DNA from: an uncultured Roseburia sp.
GTDB lineage: Bacteria; Bacillota; Clostridia; Lachnospirales; Lachnospiraceae
DNA: 62,413 nt
NCBI GenBank assembly: GCA_945787015.1
Contig: CALZGM010000022.1
Span: 1 to 62,413 of the forward strand
Direction of reading: 5' to 3'
Every line of letters starts with the position of its first letter. The first letter of the stretch is position 1. Below, piece by piece: positions 25,334 to 34,347 of this stretch. The translations under genes were made by a program, and so were the position numbers. The notes beneath the pieces were generated by a model. That model did no database searches. It saw only the letters and a list, made by a program, of their open reading frames with translations, and was not told where the DNA came from.

Positions 25334-27280
25334 TTATAGCTTTCTAGCAGTCTCATATCCGGTTGAAATAGCATCCTTAAGATTGCCTACAGTACCGGCA
25401 TCGCCAACCATATGATAGGTAACTCCGGCAGTTTTTAGCATCTCTTCCATAGCCGGGTCAATCTTGTAGCCGGCTGCAAACACAAGGGTATCGGCATCAT
25501 CAATCACATAAGAATTGCCACCTTGTGTATAGTGGATTGCAGATTCCTCTACACTGTCTACCGTTGCCTTTGTAATAATATGAATGCCTTTTTTCATCAT
25601 TCTAAGAACCAGATTAGAACGAACCGCACCGGCTTCTTTTAACATGATTTCATCCGCCATCTCAATGACTGTAATGTCACGGTTGCGCGGGAATCTGTCA
25701 TTTACAATAGGAGCCAGGTAATCCGCTGTTTCGCAGCCAACAGAACCGCCGCCGATGATAACCACCTTACGTCCCGGGAAAGCACGTCCGGCCAAAATGT
25801 CGTCTGCCGTCATCCACTGCTTAAAGCCGGTAAATGGTTTTATTACAATCGGAGCTGCTCCGGTGGAAGCAACCACTTCATAGCCTGCAAATTCATTTTG
25901 TAACATCTCGTCAGTTACTTCTGTATTCAGACGGATTTCAACGTCCACTTCTTCCAATCTGCGACGCATGAATTTAATCACTCTGGCTAAATCCTGTTTC
26001 CCGATTGGAACTGCCGCAAGGCGTAAAAGACCGCCAAGTTCACTCTGTTTTTCACACAGAACAACATGATGCCCGCGTTTCTTCGCAATGTAGGCAGCTT
26101 CCATGCCGGCAGGACCACCACCGATAACAAGGATATTTTTCTTTTCTTCTGCGAGTGGAACGTTATCTTCATTTTCCAATTCAAAAGAAGGATTCATGGT
26201 GCAGGATACCCGCTTGCCAAACATAATTCCGTTTAAGCAGCGCAGACAGCCGATGCATGGACGAATATCTTCGTCGCGGCCTTCCATCGCTTTATTTACA
26301 AACTCCGGATCACAAAGATTTGCACGTCCAATCATGCAGGCATCTGCCTTTCCATTTGCAATCATCTCTTCTGCAAACCAAGGTTCTAGGATACGTCCTA
26401 CACTTGTCACCGGAATATGTACATATTTTTTGATTTCTTCTGAAAGTGCAGAATGTGTACCAAGCTTGGTGCCCGGAGCAGGAATGGAGCTTCCACGGGC
26501 GATTGTAGTTCCACCGGAAACGTGGAGCATGTCCACCCCGGCTTTTTCCAACTGCTTGGAAACATAAATCATATCATTGATGTTAAGACCACCATCGCTG
26601 TATTCATCACCTGAGATTCGCACATCAATAATGAAATCCTCTCCGCAGACTTTTCGCACTTCTTCAATCACTTCTAAGGTGAGGCGCAGACGTCCGTTGA
26701 TATCTCCGCCATATTCATCTGTACGTTTATTATACTGTGGAGAAAGAAAGCCGCCCAGAAGACCATGCGCATGAGCCGCATGGATTTCGACACCGTCGCC
26801 ACCTGCCTGTTTTACACGACCTGCTGCTTCGCCAAACTGACGAATGATGGTTTTTAGCTCTTCCTTGGTCACCGGGCGTGGCGCTTCCTTTGCATAGTGT
26901 GGTCCCACATTGGAAGGAGCAATTAACTGTGGTGTACCCGGAATCGGAAATGCCATGTATGCAGGGTGGAAAAGCTGTGGCAGAATTTTTGCATCATATT
27001 CATGCACTGCATCTACTAATTTCTTCCATCCCGGAATAAAAGAATCGTCATGGATGGACATGTCACCCGGCAGGTAAACATAAGTCGGCTCAACCGTAAC
27101 AACTTCGGTTACAAATAAGCCGACACCGCCTTTGGCGCGGGCACGATAGTGTGCCACCAGCTCATCGGTTACATAGCCCTTGTTTCCAAGATTCGTGGAA
27201 AGCGGCGGCATGAAAATACGGTTCTTTACGGTAGTGTTACCGATTTTAATTGGTGAAAATAAATGTGGATATTTGTTCAT
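25334..27280 (-). CDS. OYE-family FMN/FAD/4Fe-4S oxidoreductase
   Basis: A 648-aa fusion: an N-terminal old-yellow-enzyme TIM barrel (about 1-330) binding FMN, a cluster-binding region CIGCLRCLNGIMFGKRVSCT, and a C-terminal NAD(P)/FAD domain with two Rossmann motifs (VIGGGPAGMEAAYIA and VIIGGGSVGCETADYLA). This is the layout of 2,4-dienoyl-CoA reductase, trimethylamine dehydrogenase and the bile-acid enzyme BaiCD, used for anaerobic reduction of alpha,beta-unsaturated substrates. The true substrate is unknown. Start ATG 27280 has GGAGGGG upstream. Confidence 0.92.
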   Translation of the reverse strand: MNKYPHLFSPIKIGNTTVKNRIFMPPLSTNLGNKGYVTDELVAHYRARAKGGVGLFVTEVVTVEPTYVYLPGDMSIHDDSFIPGWKKLVDAVHEYDAKILPQLFHPAYMAFPIPGTPQLIAPSNVGPHYAKEAPRPVTKEELKTIIRQFGEAAGRVKQAGGDGVEIHAAHAHGLLGGFLSPQYNKRTDEYGGDINGRLRLTLEVIEEVRKVCGEDFIIDVRISGDEYSDGGLNINDMIYVSKQLEKAGVDMLHVSGGTTIARGSSIPAPGTKLGTHSALSEEIKKYVHIPVTSVGRILEPWFAEEMIANGKADACMIGRANLCDPEFVNKAMEGRDEDIRPCIGCLRCLNGIMFGKRVSCTMNPSFELENEDNVPLAEEKKNILVIGGGPAGMEAAYIAKKRGHHVVLCEKQSELGGLLRLAAVPIGKQDLARVIKFMRRRLEEVDVEIRLNTEVTDEMLQNEFAGYEVVASTGAAPIVIKPFTGFKQWMTADDILAGRAFPGRKVVIIGGGSVGCETADYLAPIVNDRFPRNRDITVIEMADEIMLKEAGAVRSNLVLRMMKKGIHIITKATVDSVEESAIHYTQGGNSYVIDDADTLVFAAGYKIDPAMEEMLKTAGVTYHMVGDAGTVGNLKDAISTGYETARKL

Positions 27281-27468
27281 TAGTAAAACCCCTCCTTCGT
27301 AAAAATGAACTTTATATAAGAGTATTATAACATGAAACTTACAATGCGGAGTAGGTTTTATGGTGAGTTCATTGAAAAAACAGGGAAAGTCCTTTATAGT
27401 GGAAGTACATGTAACCCGGCAGCCTCTTTTGCCGTCTAAATAGGTAGAGGCGAAAAAGGAGGGACGTT

Positions 27469-28029
27469 ATGAAGGATGAAGAAATCATTGGCTTATACTG
27501 GGATAGAAATCAGAAAGCGATTCCGGCAACCGATGCAAAATACGGAAAACTTTTAAACCAGATTGCATACCGTATTTTGTATAATTCACAGGATGCCGAG
27601 GAGTGTGTGAATGACACCTATCTCAATACGTGGAACTGTATTCCGCCACAGAAACCTACCTATTTTCAGGCTTTTTTGGGTGCGATTACCAGAAATCTCT
27701 CGATTGACCGCTATAAGGAGCAGCATGCAAAAAAACGGATTCCATCCGAACTGACGCTGCTTTTATCGGAATTGGAAGAGGTACTTCCGGCGCAAAGTGA
27801 TGTGCACCGGGAAATTGAAGAAAAAGAAATTGCAGCTCATATCAGCACTTTTTTACGAAACCTGGATTTGGAAAAAAGAATGATTTTTATCCGCAGATAC
27901 TGGTACTGCGAGGAAATCAAACAGATAGCCGAGGAGTTTGGCTATAGTGAAAGTAAAATAAAAACCTCACTTTTTCGCATCAGGGCAAAACTGAAAGCTT
28001 ATTTGGAAAAGGAGGGCGTCTGGATATGA
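27469..28029 (+). CDS. ECF-type RNA polymerase sigma factor
   Basis: A 186-aa group IV sigma factor with region 2 (YRILYNSQDAEECVNDTYLN, ITRNLSIDRYK) and region 4 (MIFIRRYWYCEEIKQIAEEF, SESKIKTSLFRIRAKL). It directs polymerase to its own stress promoters. The gene overlaps the next one (ATGA at 28026-28029), whose product is probably its membrane anti-sigma partner. AAGGAGG lies 7 nt before the start, and bases 27425-27434 and 27449-27458 could pair to hide part of it. Confidence 0.92.
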   Translation: MKDEEIIGLYWDRNQKAIPATDAKYGKLLNQIAYRILYNSQDAEECVNDTYLNTWNCIPPQKPTYFQAFLGAITRNLSIDRYKEQHAKKRIPSELTLLLSELEEVLPAQSDVHREIEEKEIAAHISTFLRNLDLEKRMIFIRRYWYCEEIKQIAEEFGYSESKIKTSLFRIRAKLKAYLEKEGVWI

Positions 28030-29252
28030 GGAAGGAAATATTATTTCGTGCAATCGGACAGATTGATGGAGATTTGATAGAGGAGGCAGGGCAGAAGAAA
28101 TCTGTGAAAAAAAGAGGATGGATAAGGTATGCAGCACTTGCCGCCAGCTTGGTACTGTTAGTTGGTATTGCACGGTTGACAGATCAAAAGCTTACACCTG
28201 ATAGGGCGAAAGGCCCTTCGGATGTGCAACCGGGTGGAATGCAGGATGACGAAATACGGGCGGGTGAAACGCAGGTGGAGGAAACACAAATTGCCGAAAC
28301 GGAAAGCCAAAATCAGATAGAAAAGCGACCGGTGCTTGATTTTACGATGCTTTTTGATGGAATGGGATTTCAGGGAATCATGGCTTATGAGATGCCGGAG
28401 CTTGGTAATCCATGGAATGAGACGGATGAGATAGAGACTTTGCCGGTCATTGAAAATCATTCTATATATGCAGTAAGTGACTCACGGAATATTAGAATTG
28501 AGAAGGAACGATACGATGAAATGCTGTCTTGGACGTCAGAAGTGGCAACATTTTTCGGTATGGAGGATATAAAACCGGAAGAAAAAAGAGAATATGTTAG
28601 TATCAGTAATGGAGAAATCGAAATTCGAGTGGACGGTGATATGCAAATGCGCATTCACTTTCTGAATGAAGTCAGTTTTCCAAAAGAGTATCATGCAACA
28701 AATAGTGCTACAAGGGAAGAAACCTATGAACTGGCAGAATATTTGATCGGAGAATACAAAGAATTATTCCAGATGAAGAATCCACAAATTGCGATTGCGG
28801 ATGGTGATTATTCATTTGATGCGGTACGTAATTGTAACGAAATTCGCATTTACGATAAAGGCGATACGGCAGTAGAAACCTTGTTGAATTATCATTTCGA
28901 ATATGTAAAATTTTGGATAAGCAATGAGGGTGAAATGAGCTATATGGATATTAACCGTAGAGACAGAACGCCGGTTCTTGGTGAATATGAGATTATTTCC
29001 GTAGAAGAGGCAACGAAACTCCTGGCTGATGGAAGGTTTGATACAACCTATCATGAAAGTGAATTTCCGGGCTTAGAGTATGTTCGGGATGTGGAGCTGG
29101 TATATTATATGAGCTTTATCGATGATTACAAGCCGTATTATCGCTTCTGGGTAGAAGTTCCGGCCAAAAAGCGGGAAAACGATTTGAATACCTACGTGGC
29201 ATATTATGTGCCGGCAGTTGAAACAGCATATTTGGAAATAACATTTAATTAA
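28026..29252 (+). CDS. Putative membrane anti-sigma/sensor protein
   Basis: A 408-aa protein with a short basic cytoplasmic head (about 1-38), one membrane helix (about 39-58, YAALAASLVLLVGIA), then a Glu/Gln-rich linker and a long extracytoplasmic domain. Translation overlaps with the ECF sigma gene, the usual arrangement for sigma/anti-sigma pairs. The head is too short for a recognisable zinc-binding anti-sigma fold. The outer domain has no family I know. Sensing of an outside signal is inferred. Confidence 0.65.
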   Translation: MRKEILFRAIGQIDGDLIEEAGQKKSVKKRGWIRYAALAASLVLLVGIARLTDQKLTPDRAKGPSDVQPGGMQDDEIRAGETQVEETQIAETESQNQIEKRPVLDFTMLFDGMGFQGIMAYEMPELGNPWNETDEIETLPVIENHSIYAVSDSRNIRIEKERYDEMLSWTSEVATFFGMEDIKPEEKREYVSISNGEIEIRVDGDMQMRIHFLNEVSFPKEYHATNSATREETYELAEYLIGEYKELFQMKNPQIAIADGDYSFDAVRNCNEIRIYDKGDTAVETLLNYHFEYVKFWISNEGEMSYMDINRRDRTPVLGEYEIISVEEATKLLADGRFDTTYHESEFPGLEYVRDVELVYYMSFIDDYKPYYRFWVEVPAKKRENDLNTYVAYYVPAVETAYLEITFN

Positions 29253-29260
29253 TTGGGCAA

Positions 29261-29298
29261 CGCCAATCGTCGGAAAAATATTTCGCCAATCGTCGGAA
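29261..29298. repeat. Pair of 15-bp direct repeats upstream of XRE gene
   Basis: CGCCAATCGTCGGAA occurs at 29261-29275 and 29284-29298, a period of 23 nt (about two helical turns). It begins 8 nt after the anti-sigma-like stop and 93 nt before the XRE start, so it may be a binding site. Confidence 0.7.
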
Positions 29299-29390
29299 TT
29301 CCACGATGCGTAGACACTAATTCTACTGGGAAAAAGTTGTACAGTAAAAAGAAGTTTGCTAAGGTAAAACTAAAGAAGGGAGTGGATAGT

Positions 29391-30135
29391 ATGAAGCAAG
29401 AAAAAATTGGCAAATTTCTTTGCGAGGCAAGAAAAGAACAGGGGATAACACAGCAACAATTAGCAGATGCGATAGGGGTGAGTAACAAGACGGTGTCAAA
29501 GTGGGAATGTGGAAAAGGAATGCCGGAAATTTCTCTCATTTCGCCACTATGTCAGGCTTTACAGATTAATATCAATGAATTTATTACCGGTGAGCGCCTG
29601 TCTGAGGAGACTTACTCCCAAAAGGCGGAGGAAAATATGATGAAGTTTATCAAGGAGACGGAGGAACATAAGAAGCGTAATTCAATATGGATGCTCTTGA
29701 TTATAGGAGCGGCTGTAAGCTTTGGACTTTGGTATACAATCCTATCAAATATGGGAATGAGTATGAATTGGATATTATTAGATAAAACCGCATTATTTGC
29801 AATGGTGGTGGTTATGGCGTTGTTTTTGACAGGAACAAAGTTTGCAGGTGATTTCGGAACGGCATTCGTTCTTGCGGTAGGAAAAAAATGTATCAGAAGA
29901 GGAGATGCTACGTGCAAAAGCAGCGGTAAAACTGGTAAGTAAGACATGGCTAGTAATGGGACTGTTAGTAAGCTGCGTAAGATTTATGGCAATGATATAT
30001 GTGAGGGAAAGTGTTTCTCTTTTTCTGGAGGCGTTAAGCATAACGATGCCAATGGCTTTCATTGGTGTGATATATGGATTGACAGGATACCTTTTGCTGC
30101 TTCCGGTTGAAATGAAATTGGAAAGTATGTATTAG
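29391..30135 (+). pseudogene. XRE regulator with MotA-like membrane tail, frameshifted at A7
   Basis: ATG 29391 (GAAGGGAG upstream) encodes an XRE helix-turn-helix (residues 5-60, TQQQLADAIGVSNKTVSKWE), a linker and membrane segments (about 98-117 and 130-150). At a seven-A tract (29882-29888) the frame runs into a short junk tail ending at 29942. With one extra A the frame continues GKKNVSEEEMLRAKAAVKL to 30135 with further membrane helices and the ending LLLPVEMKLE. So one gene of about 247 aa is split by a single-base deletion in a homopolymer. It may be a pseudogene, a slippage-controlled gene or a sequencing error. Confidence 0.75.
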
Positions 30136-30221
30136 TCTGTTATTATTAAATATTTCTTAACTCATATCCTAATTCATTGAAAAAGGAGACAAGGTCGGGT
30201 ATAGTAATACAATAAACAAAC

Positions 30222-30355
30222 GTAACTGCTCAGTACCTTCACAGTCACGATGAAAAAATCCATGAAAATCGTCTTCGACGATGGGATTTTTTCACTCCTG
30301 AATCATGTTCTTACGGTCTCAGCAGCAAGTGCTTCGACCTGTTCTGAACAGTTAC
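30222..30355 (+). repeat. Structured intergenic element of two nested stems
   Basis: Outer arms GTAACTGCTCAG (30222-30233) and CTGAACAGTTAC (30344-30355) pair with one mismatch. Inside, a long hairpin (30249-30295) combines a TGAAAAAATCC/GGATTTTTTCA stem and the inner ATCGTC-TTC-GACGAT stem. It fills most of the 247-bp gap between the XRE gene and the phosphoesterase. The layout suggests a mobile intergenic repeat or a structured RNA. Confidence 0.6.
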
Positions 30356-30382
30356 AAACAAACATATTAAAGAAGTAAAAGA

Positions 30383-31246
30383 ATGAGTAAGACAGGAAAA
30401 ATGATTTTGAAAATTTTAATCATAGTACTAGTGCTGGCATTTGCTGGATGGATTGCGTGGGACAATTCACGGATTGTGCTAACGACAATAACAGTAAAAA
30501 GTGAACGCCTTCCGGGAGCCTTTGACGGATACAGGATCGCTCAGGTATCAGATTTGCATAATGACGAATTTGGAGAAAACAATGAGAAGTTGATTACACT
30601 GCTTGTAGAGGCAGCGCCGGATATGATTGCAATCACAGGAGACTTACTGGATTCCAGAAGAACCAGCGTGGAAAAAGTACTAAATTTTGTGCAGCAGGCA
30701 GTGCAGATTGTACCATGCTATTATGTGACCGGAAATCATGAATCCAGATTAAAAGAATATGCACAGTTAGAAGAGGAAATGCGAAAAGCAGGTGTCCTTG
30801 TGCTGAGGGATGAAAAAGTAACACTAGAAAAAGACGGTACAGAAATGATTGTACTTGGCATCGATGACCCGCGTTTTAAACTGTCAACGGATAAACAACA
30901 CAAAATGGAATCTGTCATAGGCGAGGTGCTGACAGGACTTTTGAAGGATACAGAGCGGGAGACATTTACCATGCTTTTGTCCCACCGCCCGGAACTTTTT
31001 GATTTGTATTGTGAGCATGACATAGATGTGGTATTATCGGGACATGTTCATGGAGGTCAGTTCCGCCTGCCAGTCATCGGAGGAATCTTTGGTCCGTCGC
31101 AGGGAATCATCCCGGAATACGATGCAGGCTTATATACTAAAAATACTACAAACATGGTAGTCAGCCGCGGCCTTGGACAGAGCATTATCCCGTTTCGCGT
31201 GAATAATCCACCGGAACTGGTTTTAATAGAACTAAAATCTGAATGA
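30383..31246 (+). CDS. Membrane-anchored metallophosphoesterase
   Basis: A 287-aa calcineurin-like metallophosphoesterase with an N-terminal signal anchor (about 8-28). Metal-binding motifs in order: VSDLHNDEFG, TGDLLDS, GNHES, LSHRPE and SGHVHGGQ. This set is typical of YkuE/YaeI-type enzymes acting on phospholipids or lipid-linked phosphates such as UDP-diacylglucosamine or related lipids. The natural substrate is not certain. Followed 18 nt later by an unknown membrane protein. Confidence 0.9.
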   Translation: MSKTGKMILKILIIVLVLAFAGWIAWDNSRIVLTTITVKSERLPGAFDGYRIAQVSDLHNDEFGENNEKLITLLVEAAPDMIAITGDLLDSRRTSVEKVLNFVQQAVQIVPCYYVTGNHESRLKEYAQLEEEMRKAGVLVLRDEKVTLEKDGTEMIVLGIDDPRFKLSTDKQHKMESVIGEVLTGLLKDTERETFTMLLSHRPELFDLYCEHDIDVVLSGHVHGGQFRLPVIGGIFGPSQGIIPEYDAGLYTKNTTNMVVSRGLGQSIIPFRVNNPPELVLIELKSE

Positions 31247-31264
31247 TATGAGGGAGGAATTGAT

Positions 31265-32869
31265 ATGTTAATTAGTATTGTATTGACAGTGCTCGTAGGA
31301 TTGATTTATTTTTATCTGCAGCTACCTGCAATCAACCTGCATTCTGCAGAGTTTTACAGCTTTATCTTTATTCTTTGCGTGGTATATTGCGGTGCGAACC
31401 TGGTGGTTACAGGATTTCGTGCAACGAATGTGAAGGATTATTTTAAGCATTTGATAAAAAAATGTACCATTCCGGTGGCCGCAGTTGTACTGCTGATTGC
31501 CATTGCAATTGTCGGAAGCCTGGCAGGAAGTGTTTTCTTCCGTGCAAAATCATATGCAAAACTGCTTCCGTTTGAGACGGGAGATTTTTCGGCAGAAGTG
31601 CAGGAAGTAACATGGGAACAGATTCCGATGCTAGACAGCCATTCAGCAAATACACTGGCAAATAAAAAAATGGGTGAGCTGTCAGACCTGGTGTCTCAGT
31701 TTGAGGTAGATACCAATTCTGCACAGATTAATTATCAGGACAGACCGGTACGTGCCACATACTTAAATTATGGAGATGTAATAAAGTGGTTTAAGAACCG
31801 GAAGGAAGGTATTCCGGCGTATCTGTTGATTGACATGGTAACACAGGAAGTAACGGTTTGCAGAACGGAAACCGGAATGAAATATTCTCCGTCAGAGATT
31901 TTTAACCGGAATATTTACCGATATTTGCGTTTTTGCTATCCGACAAAAATGTTTTATGATGTAAACTTTGAAGTGGATGAAGACGGCACACCATACTGGT
32001 GCGCGAGCGTTGTAAATAAGACGATTGGCTTGTTTGGCGGAACGGACGTAGTCGGTGCAGTACTTGTAAATGCACTGACAGGTGAACACGAATATTATGA
32101 CATGGAAGAGGTGCCGACCTGGGTTGACCGTGTCTGCAGTGCAAGCCTGATTATGGAACAGTATGATTACTACGGCTTGTATCAGGGCGGATTCTGGAAC
32201 TCTATGCTTGGACAGAGCGGTTGTACCGAAACAACTTCCGGCTATAACTACATTGCGATGGATGACGATGTATGGGTATATACCGGTGTGACCTCGGTAG
32301 GAGGCGATGAAAGTAACCTTGGTTTTATGCTGGTAAATCAGCGTACGAAGGAAGCTCGTTACTATCCGTGTGCAGGAGCAAACGAGGAAGCCGGCATGCG
32401 TTCGGCACAGGGTGCAGTGCAGCAGTTCAGCTATACAGCAACCTTCCCAATCCTTTTGAATTTAGGTGGGGAGCCGACCTACTTTATGGCTTTAAAGGAT
32501 GCTTCCCAGCTGGTAAAAATGTATGCTATGGTAAATGTCAGCCAGTATCAGATTGTTGCGACAGGTACAACAGTTGAAGAATGTCAGGATAATTATGCGG
32601 AACTGATGATTAAGAATGGTATTACACAAGTGGCTCCGGAACCGGAAATTGAGACGGCTGAAGTCAGAGGTAATGTGGCTGAAATTCGTTCTTCGGTAAT
32701 GGATGGCGATACCTGGTATTTTATCCGTCTGGAAAATCAGGCGGTATATTATCTGATTAACGGACGTGAATATCCGCTTGCGACAATCTTAAATGTGGGT
32801 GATAGAGTGGTAATTACTTATGAAAAAGGAACCGGAGAAATGTTAAATGCTATTTCGCTGGAGCGATAA
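31265..32869 (+). CDS. Uncharacterised membrane protein
   Basis: A 534-aa protein with three hydrophobic segments in the first 100 residues (about 1-20, 27-50, 70-95), then a large extracytoplasmic domain rich in aromatic residues. The segment NKTIGLFGGTDVVGAVLVN and the ending GDRVVITYEKGTGEM suggest two beta-rich subdomains, the last being OB-like. I do not recognise the family. AGGGAGG precedes ATG 31265. Its last codons form the outer end of the giant palindrome downstream. Confidence 0.7.
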   Translation: MLISIVLTVLVGLIYFYLQLPAINLHSAEFYSFIFILCVVYCGANLVVTGFRATNVKDYFKHLIKKCTIPVAAVVLLIAIAIVGSLAGSVFFRAKSYAKLLPFETGDFSAEVQEVTWEQIPMLDSHSANTLANKKMGELSDLVSQFEVDTNSAQINYQDRPVRATYLNYGDVIKWFKNRKEGIPAYLLIDMVTQEVTVCRTETGMKYSPSEIFNRNIYRYLRFCYPTKMFYDVNFEVDEDGTPYWCASVVNKTIGLFGGTDVVGAVLVNALTGEHEYYDMEEVPTWVDRVCSASLIMEQYDYYGLYQGGFWNSMLGQSGCTETTSGYNYIAMDDDVWVYTGVTSVGGDESNLGFMLVNQRTKEARYYPCAGANEEAGMRSAQGAVQQFSYTATFPILLNLGGEPTYFMALKDASQLVKMYAMVNVSQYQIVATGTTVEECQDNYAELMIKNGITQVAPEPEIETAEVRGNVAEIRSSVMDGDTWYFIRLENQAVYYLINGREYPLATILNVGDRVVITYEKGTGEMLNAISLER

Positions 32870-33411
32870 AAGTTGCAGAAATGTTCCTTTTCGCATAATT
32901 CGCATATTCAATGCTTTAGAAAATAAGGAGAGTCCCTTTTTAGAAAAGAAGTTTGTGCACTTTGAAGAAAAGTATAGAAATTCTCTTCTCTTTCGCTGCA
33001 ATGTCATTTTATGTACACTAATGGCTTTGACAAAAATAAAAAAATGTCTGACATAGCACGAACATTCCGTTACACCTTCCTAAGAACATCTAAAAGGCCC
33101 GCTTTGACAAAATCGATATAAAATCCGGCTCCCGAAAAGAAGGGTCGTCCGCCGGATTACGTTTTATCAAAGTGGGGCTTTAAGATGTTCTAAGAAAGCT
33201 GTAAGAGGAAATGTCCGTGTCTATGCAGACATTTTTTTATTTTTGTCAAACCTTTAGCGAACATAAATCATCGTATTTTGCAGCGAAAGAGAAGTAGTAT
33301 TTCTTGCTTTTCTTCATGTGCAAAAATTCTTTCTGAAAAGTGACTCTGCTTATTTTAAAACTTCGGAAATGCAAATTATGTAAGAAGAAACATTTCTACA
33401 ACTTTTATCGC
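32863..33411. repeat. Giant imperfect inverted repeat, two ~265-bp arms
   Basis: The whole gap between the unknown membrane protein and the flagellar promoter forms one palindrome. Perfect blocks: 32863-32875 with 33399-33411 (13 bp), 32985-33001 with 33278-33294 (17 bp), 33026-33050 with 33226-33250 (25 bp) and 33123-33129 with 33151-33157 (7 bp). Between them the arms align collinearly with few indels, about three quarters identical by eye. The centre (33130-33150) is a short loop. This is either two inverted copies of one element or an extremely long RNA hairpin. No coding region is seen. Confidence 0.9.
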
Positions 33412-33442
33412 ACCGCATAATTTGAAAACTTTCTGAATACCT

Positions 33443-33470
33443 CTAAGGAAAAGCCGAAATCAGCCGATAA
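33443..33470 (+). promoter_or_regulatory. Sigma-28 (FliA/SigD) promoter of late flagellar operon
   Basis: CTAAG (33443-33447), a 16-nt spacer and CCGATAA (33464-33470), close to the CTAAA-N16-CCGATAT consensus. The first gene is flgM, the sigma-28 inhibitor, as expected for autoregulation of the class III flagellar set. Confidence 0.8.
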
Positions 33471-33516
33471 ATAACGTGAAAGCTATAATAATTTAATGTG
33501 GAAGGAGATGCCTAAT

Positions 33517-33798
33517 ATGCGTATAGATGCTTACAATCAAATCGCACAGATTTACAAAACGAATAAGACCGGTAAGGTGACAAGTGCGGCAAGTGCCTCT
33601 TCTGCCCGTGATGAAGTACAGATTTCATCTTTTGGACGCGATTTCCAAATCGCAAAGCAGGCAGTACAGGAATCTTCCGATATCAGAACTGACAAAGTAG
33701 CAGGCTTAAAAGCAAAAGTAGATGCTGGTAATTATCATGTTGATAACGGAGATTTTGCAAGCAAATTATTGGAAAAATACAATGCATTAGGAATGTAA
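33517..33798 (+). CDS. flgM: Anti-sigma-28 factor FlgM
   Basis: A 93-aa FlgM, which holds sigma-28 inactive until the hook is complete and FlgM is exported. Features: a flexible N-terminus (MRIDAYNQIAQIYK), a Ser/Ala-rich linker and the C-terminal helices with VAGLKAKVDAGNYHVD that bind the sigma factor. ATG 33517 is chosen because AAGGAG (33502-33507) lies before it; the frame is open from 33496. First gene of the operon. Confidence 0.93.
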   Translation: MRIDAYNQIAQIYKTNKTGKVTSAASASSARDEVQISSFGRDFQIAKQAVQESSDIRTDKVAGLKAKVDAGNYHVDNGDFASKLLEKYNALGM

Positions 33799-33813
33799 AA
33801 GTGAGGAAGAACT

Positions 33814-34326
33814 TTGGCTAGTTTAATGGAAGACCTTTTGGATGTTTTAGAAAAAGAAGAAGCACAATATCAGGGACTGATAGAGCTTGGAAAGCAGAAA
33901 AGAGAAGCAGTGATTAAGGCTGACATTGCGACTTTGGAACAGATTACGGAAAAAGAAGGCGATGTTGCAAGTGTATTGCAGAACCTTGCAAAACGCAGAA
34001 CCAGAGTCTTAAATGATATGGCCACTGTTTTGGGAAAGGAACCGGGCGAAATCACAATTACGAAAATGATTGGTTATCTGGAAGGACAGAAGGAAGAACA
34101 GGAAAAGCTGATACAGATAAAAGAACGTCTGCTTACTACCGGAACAAAGATGAGGACCATGAATGAACAGAATGAAGTTCTTCTCAAACAGGCATTAGAG
34201 ATGGTGGAGTTTGACCTGACGCTGCTTAAAAGCATGCGGCAGGCACCTGAGACCGCCAATTATAACAAGAATGCCTATAATACAGGTGACTTGTTGGGCG
34301 GGGGCGGATTTGACGCCAAACAGTAG
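33814..34326 (+). CDS. flgN: Flagellar export chaperone FlgN
   Basis: A 170-aa mostly helical FlgN-type chaperone that keeps FlgK and FlgL ready for export. LMEDLLDVLEKEEAQYQGLI matches the family N-terminus and a long coiled coil follows. The C-terminus is Gly/Asn rich. It starts with TTG 33814 after GAGGAA and precedes the two flgK genes it would serve. Confidence 0.88.
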   Translation: MASLMEDLLDVLEKEEAQYQGLIELGKQKREAVIKADIATLEQITEKEGDVASVLQNLAKRRTRVLNDMATVLGKEPGEITITKMIGYLEGQKEEQEKLIQIKERLLTTGTKMRTMNEQNEVLLKQALEMVEFDLTLLKSMRQAPETANYNKNAYNTGDLLGGGGFDAKQ

Positions 34327-34347
34327 TGGCATCGGAGGTAATTTACC

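Noticed and set aside
29391-29942. Short XRE product as a complete gene
   Set aside because: The last 20 residues are unlike membrane segments, while adding one A at 29882-29888 gives a smooth continuation.
32863-33411. Giant palindrome as a transposon or ordinary terminator
   Set aside because: No transposase or target duplication is visible, and it is ten times longer than a terminator, with no T run at its end.
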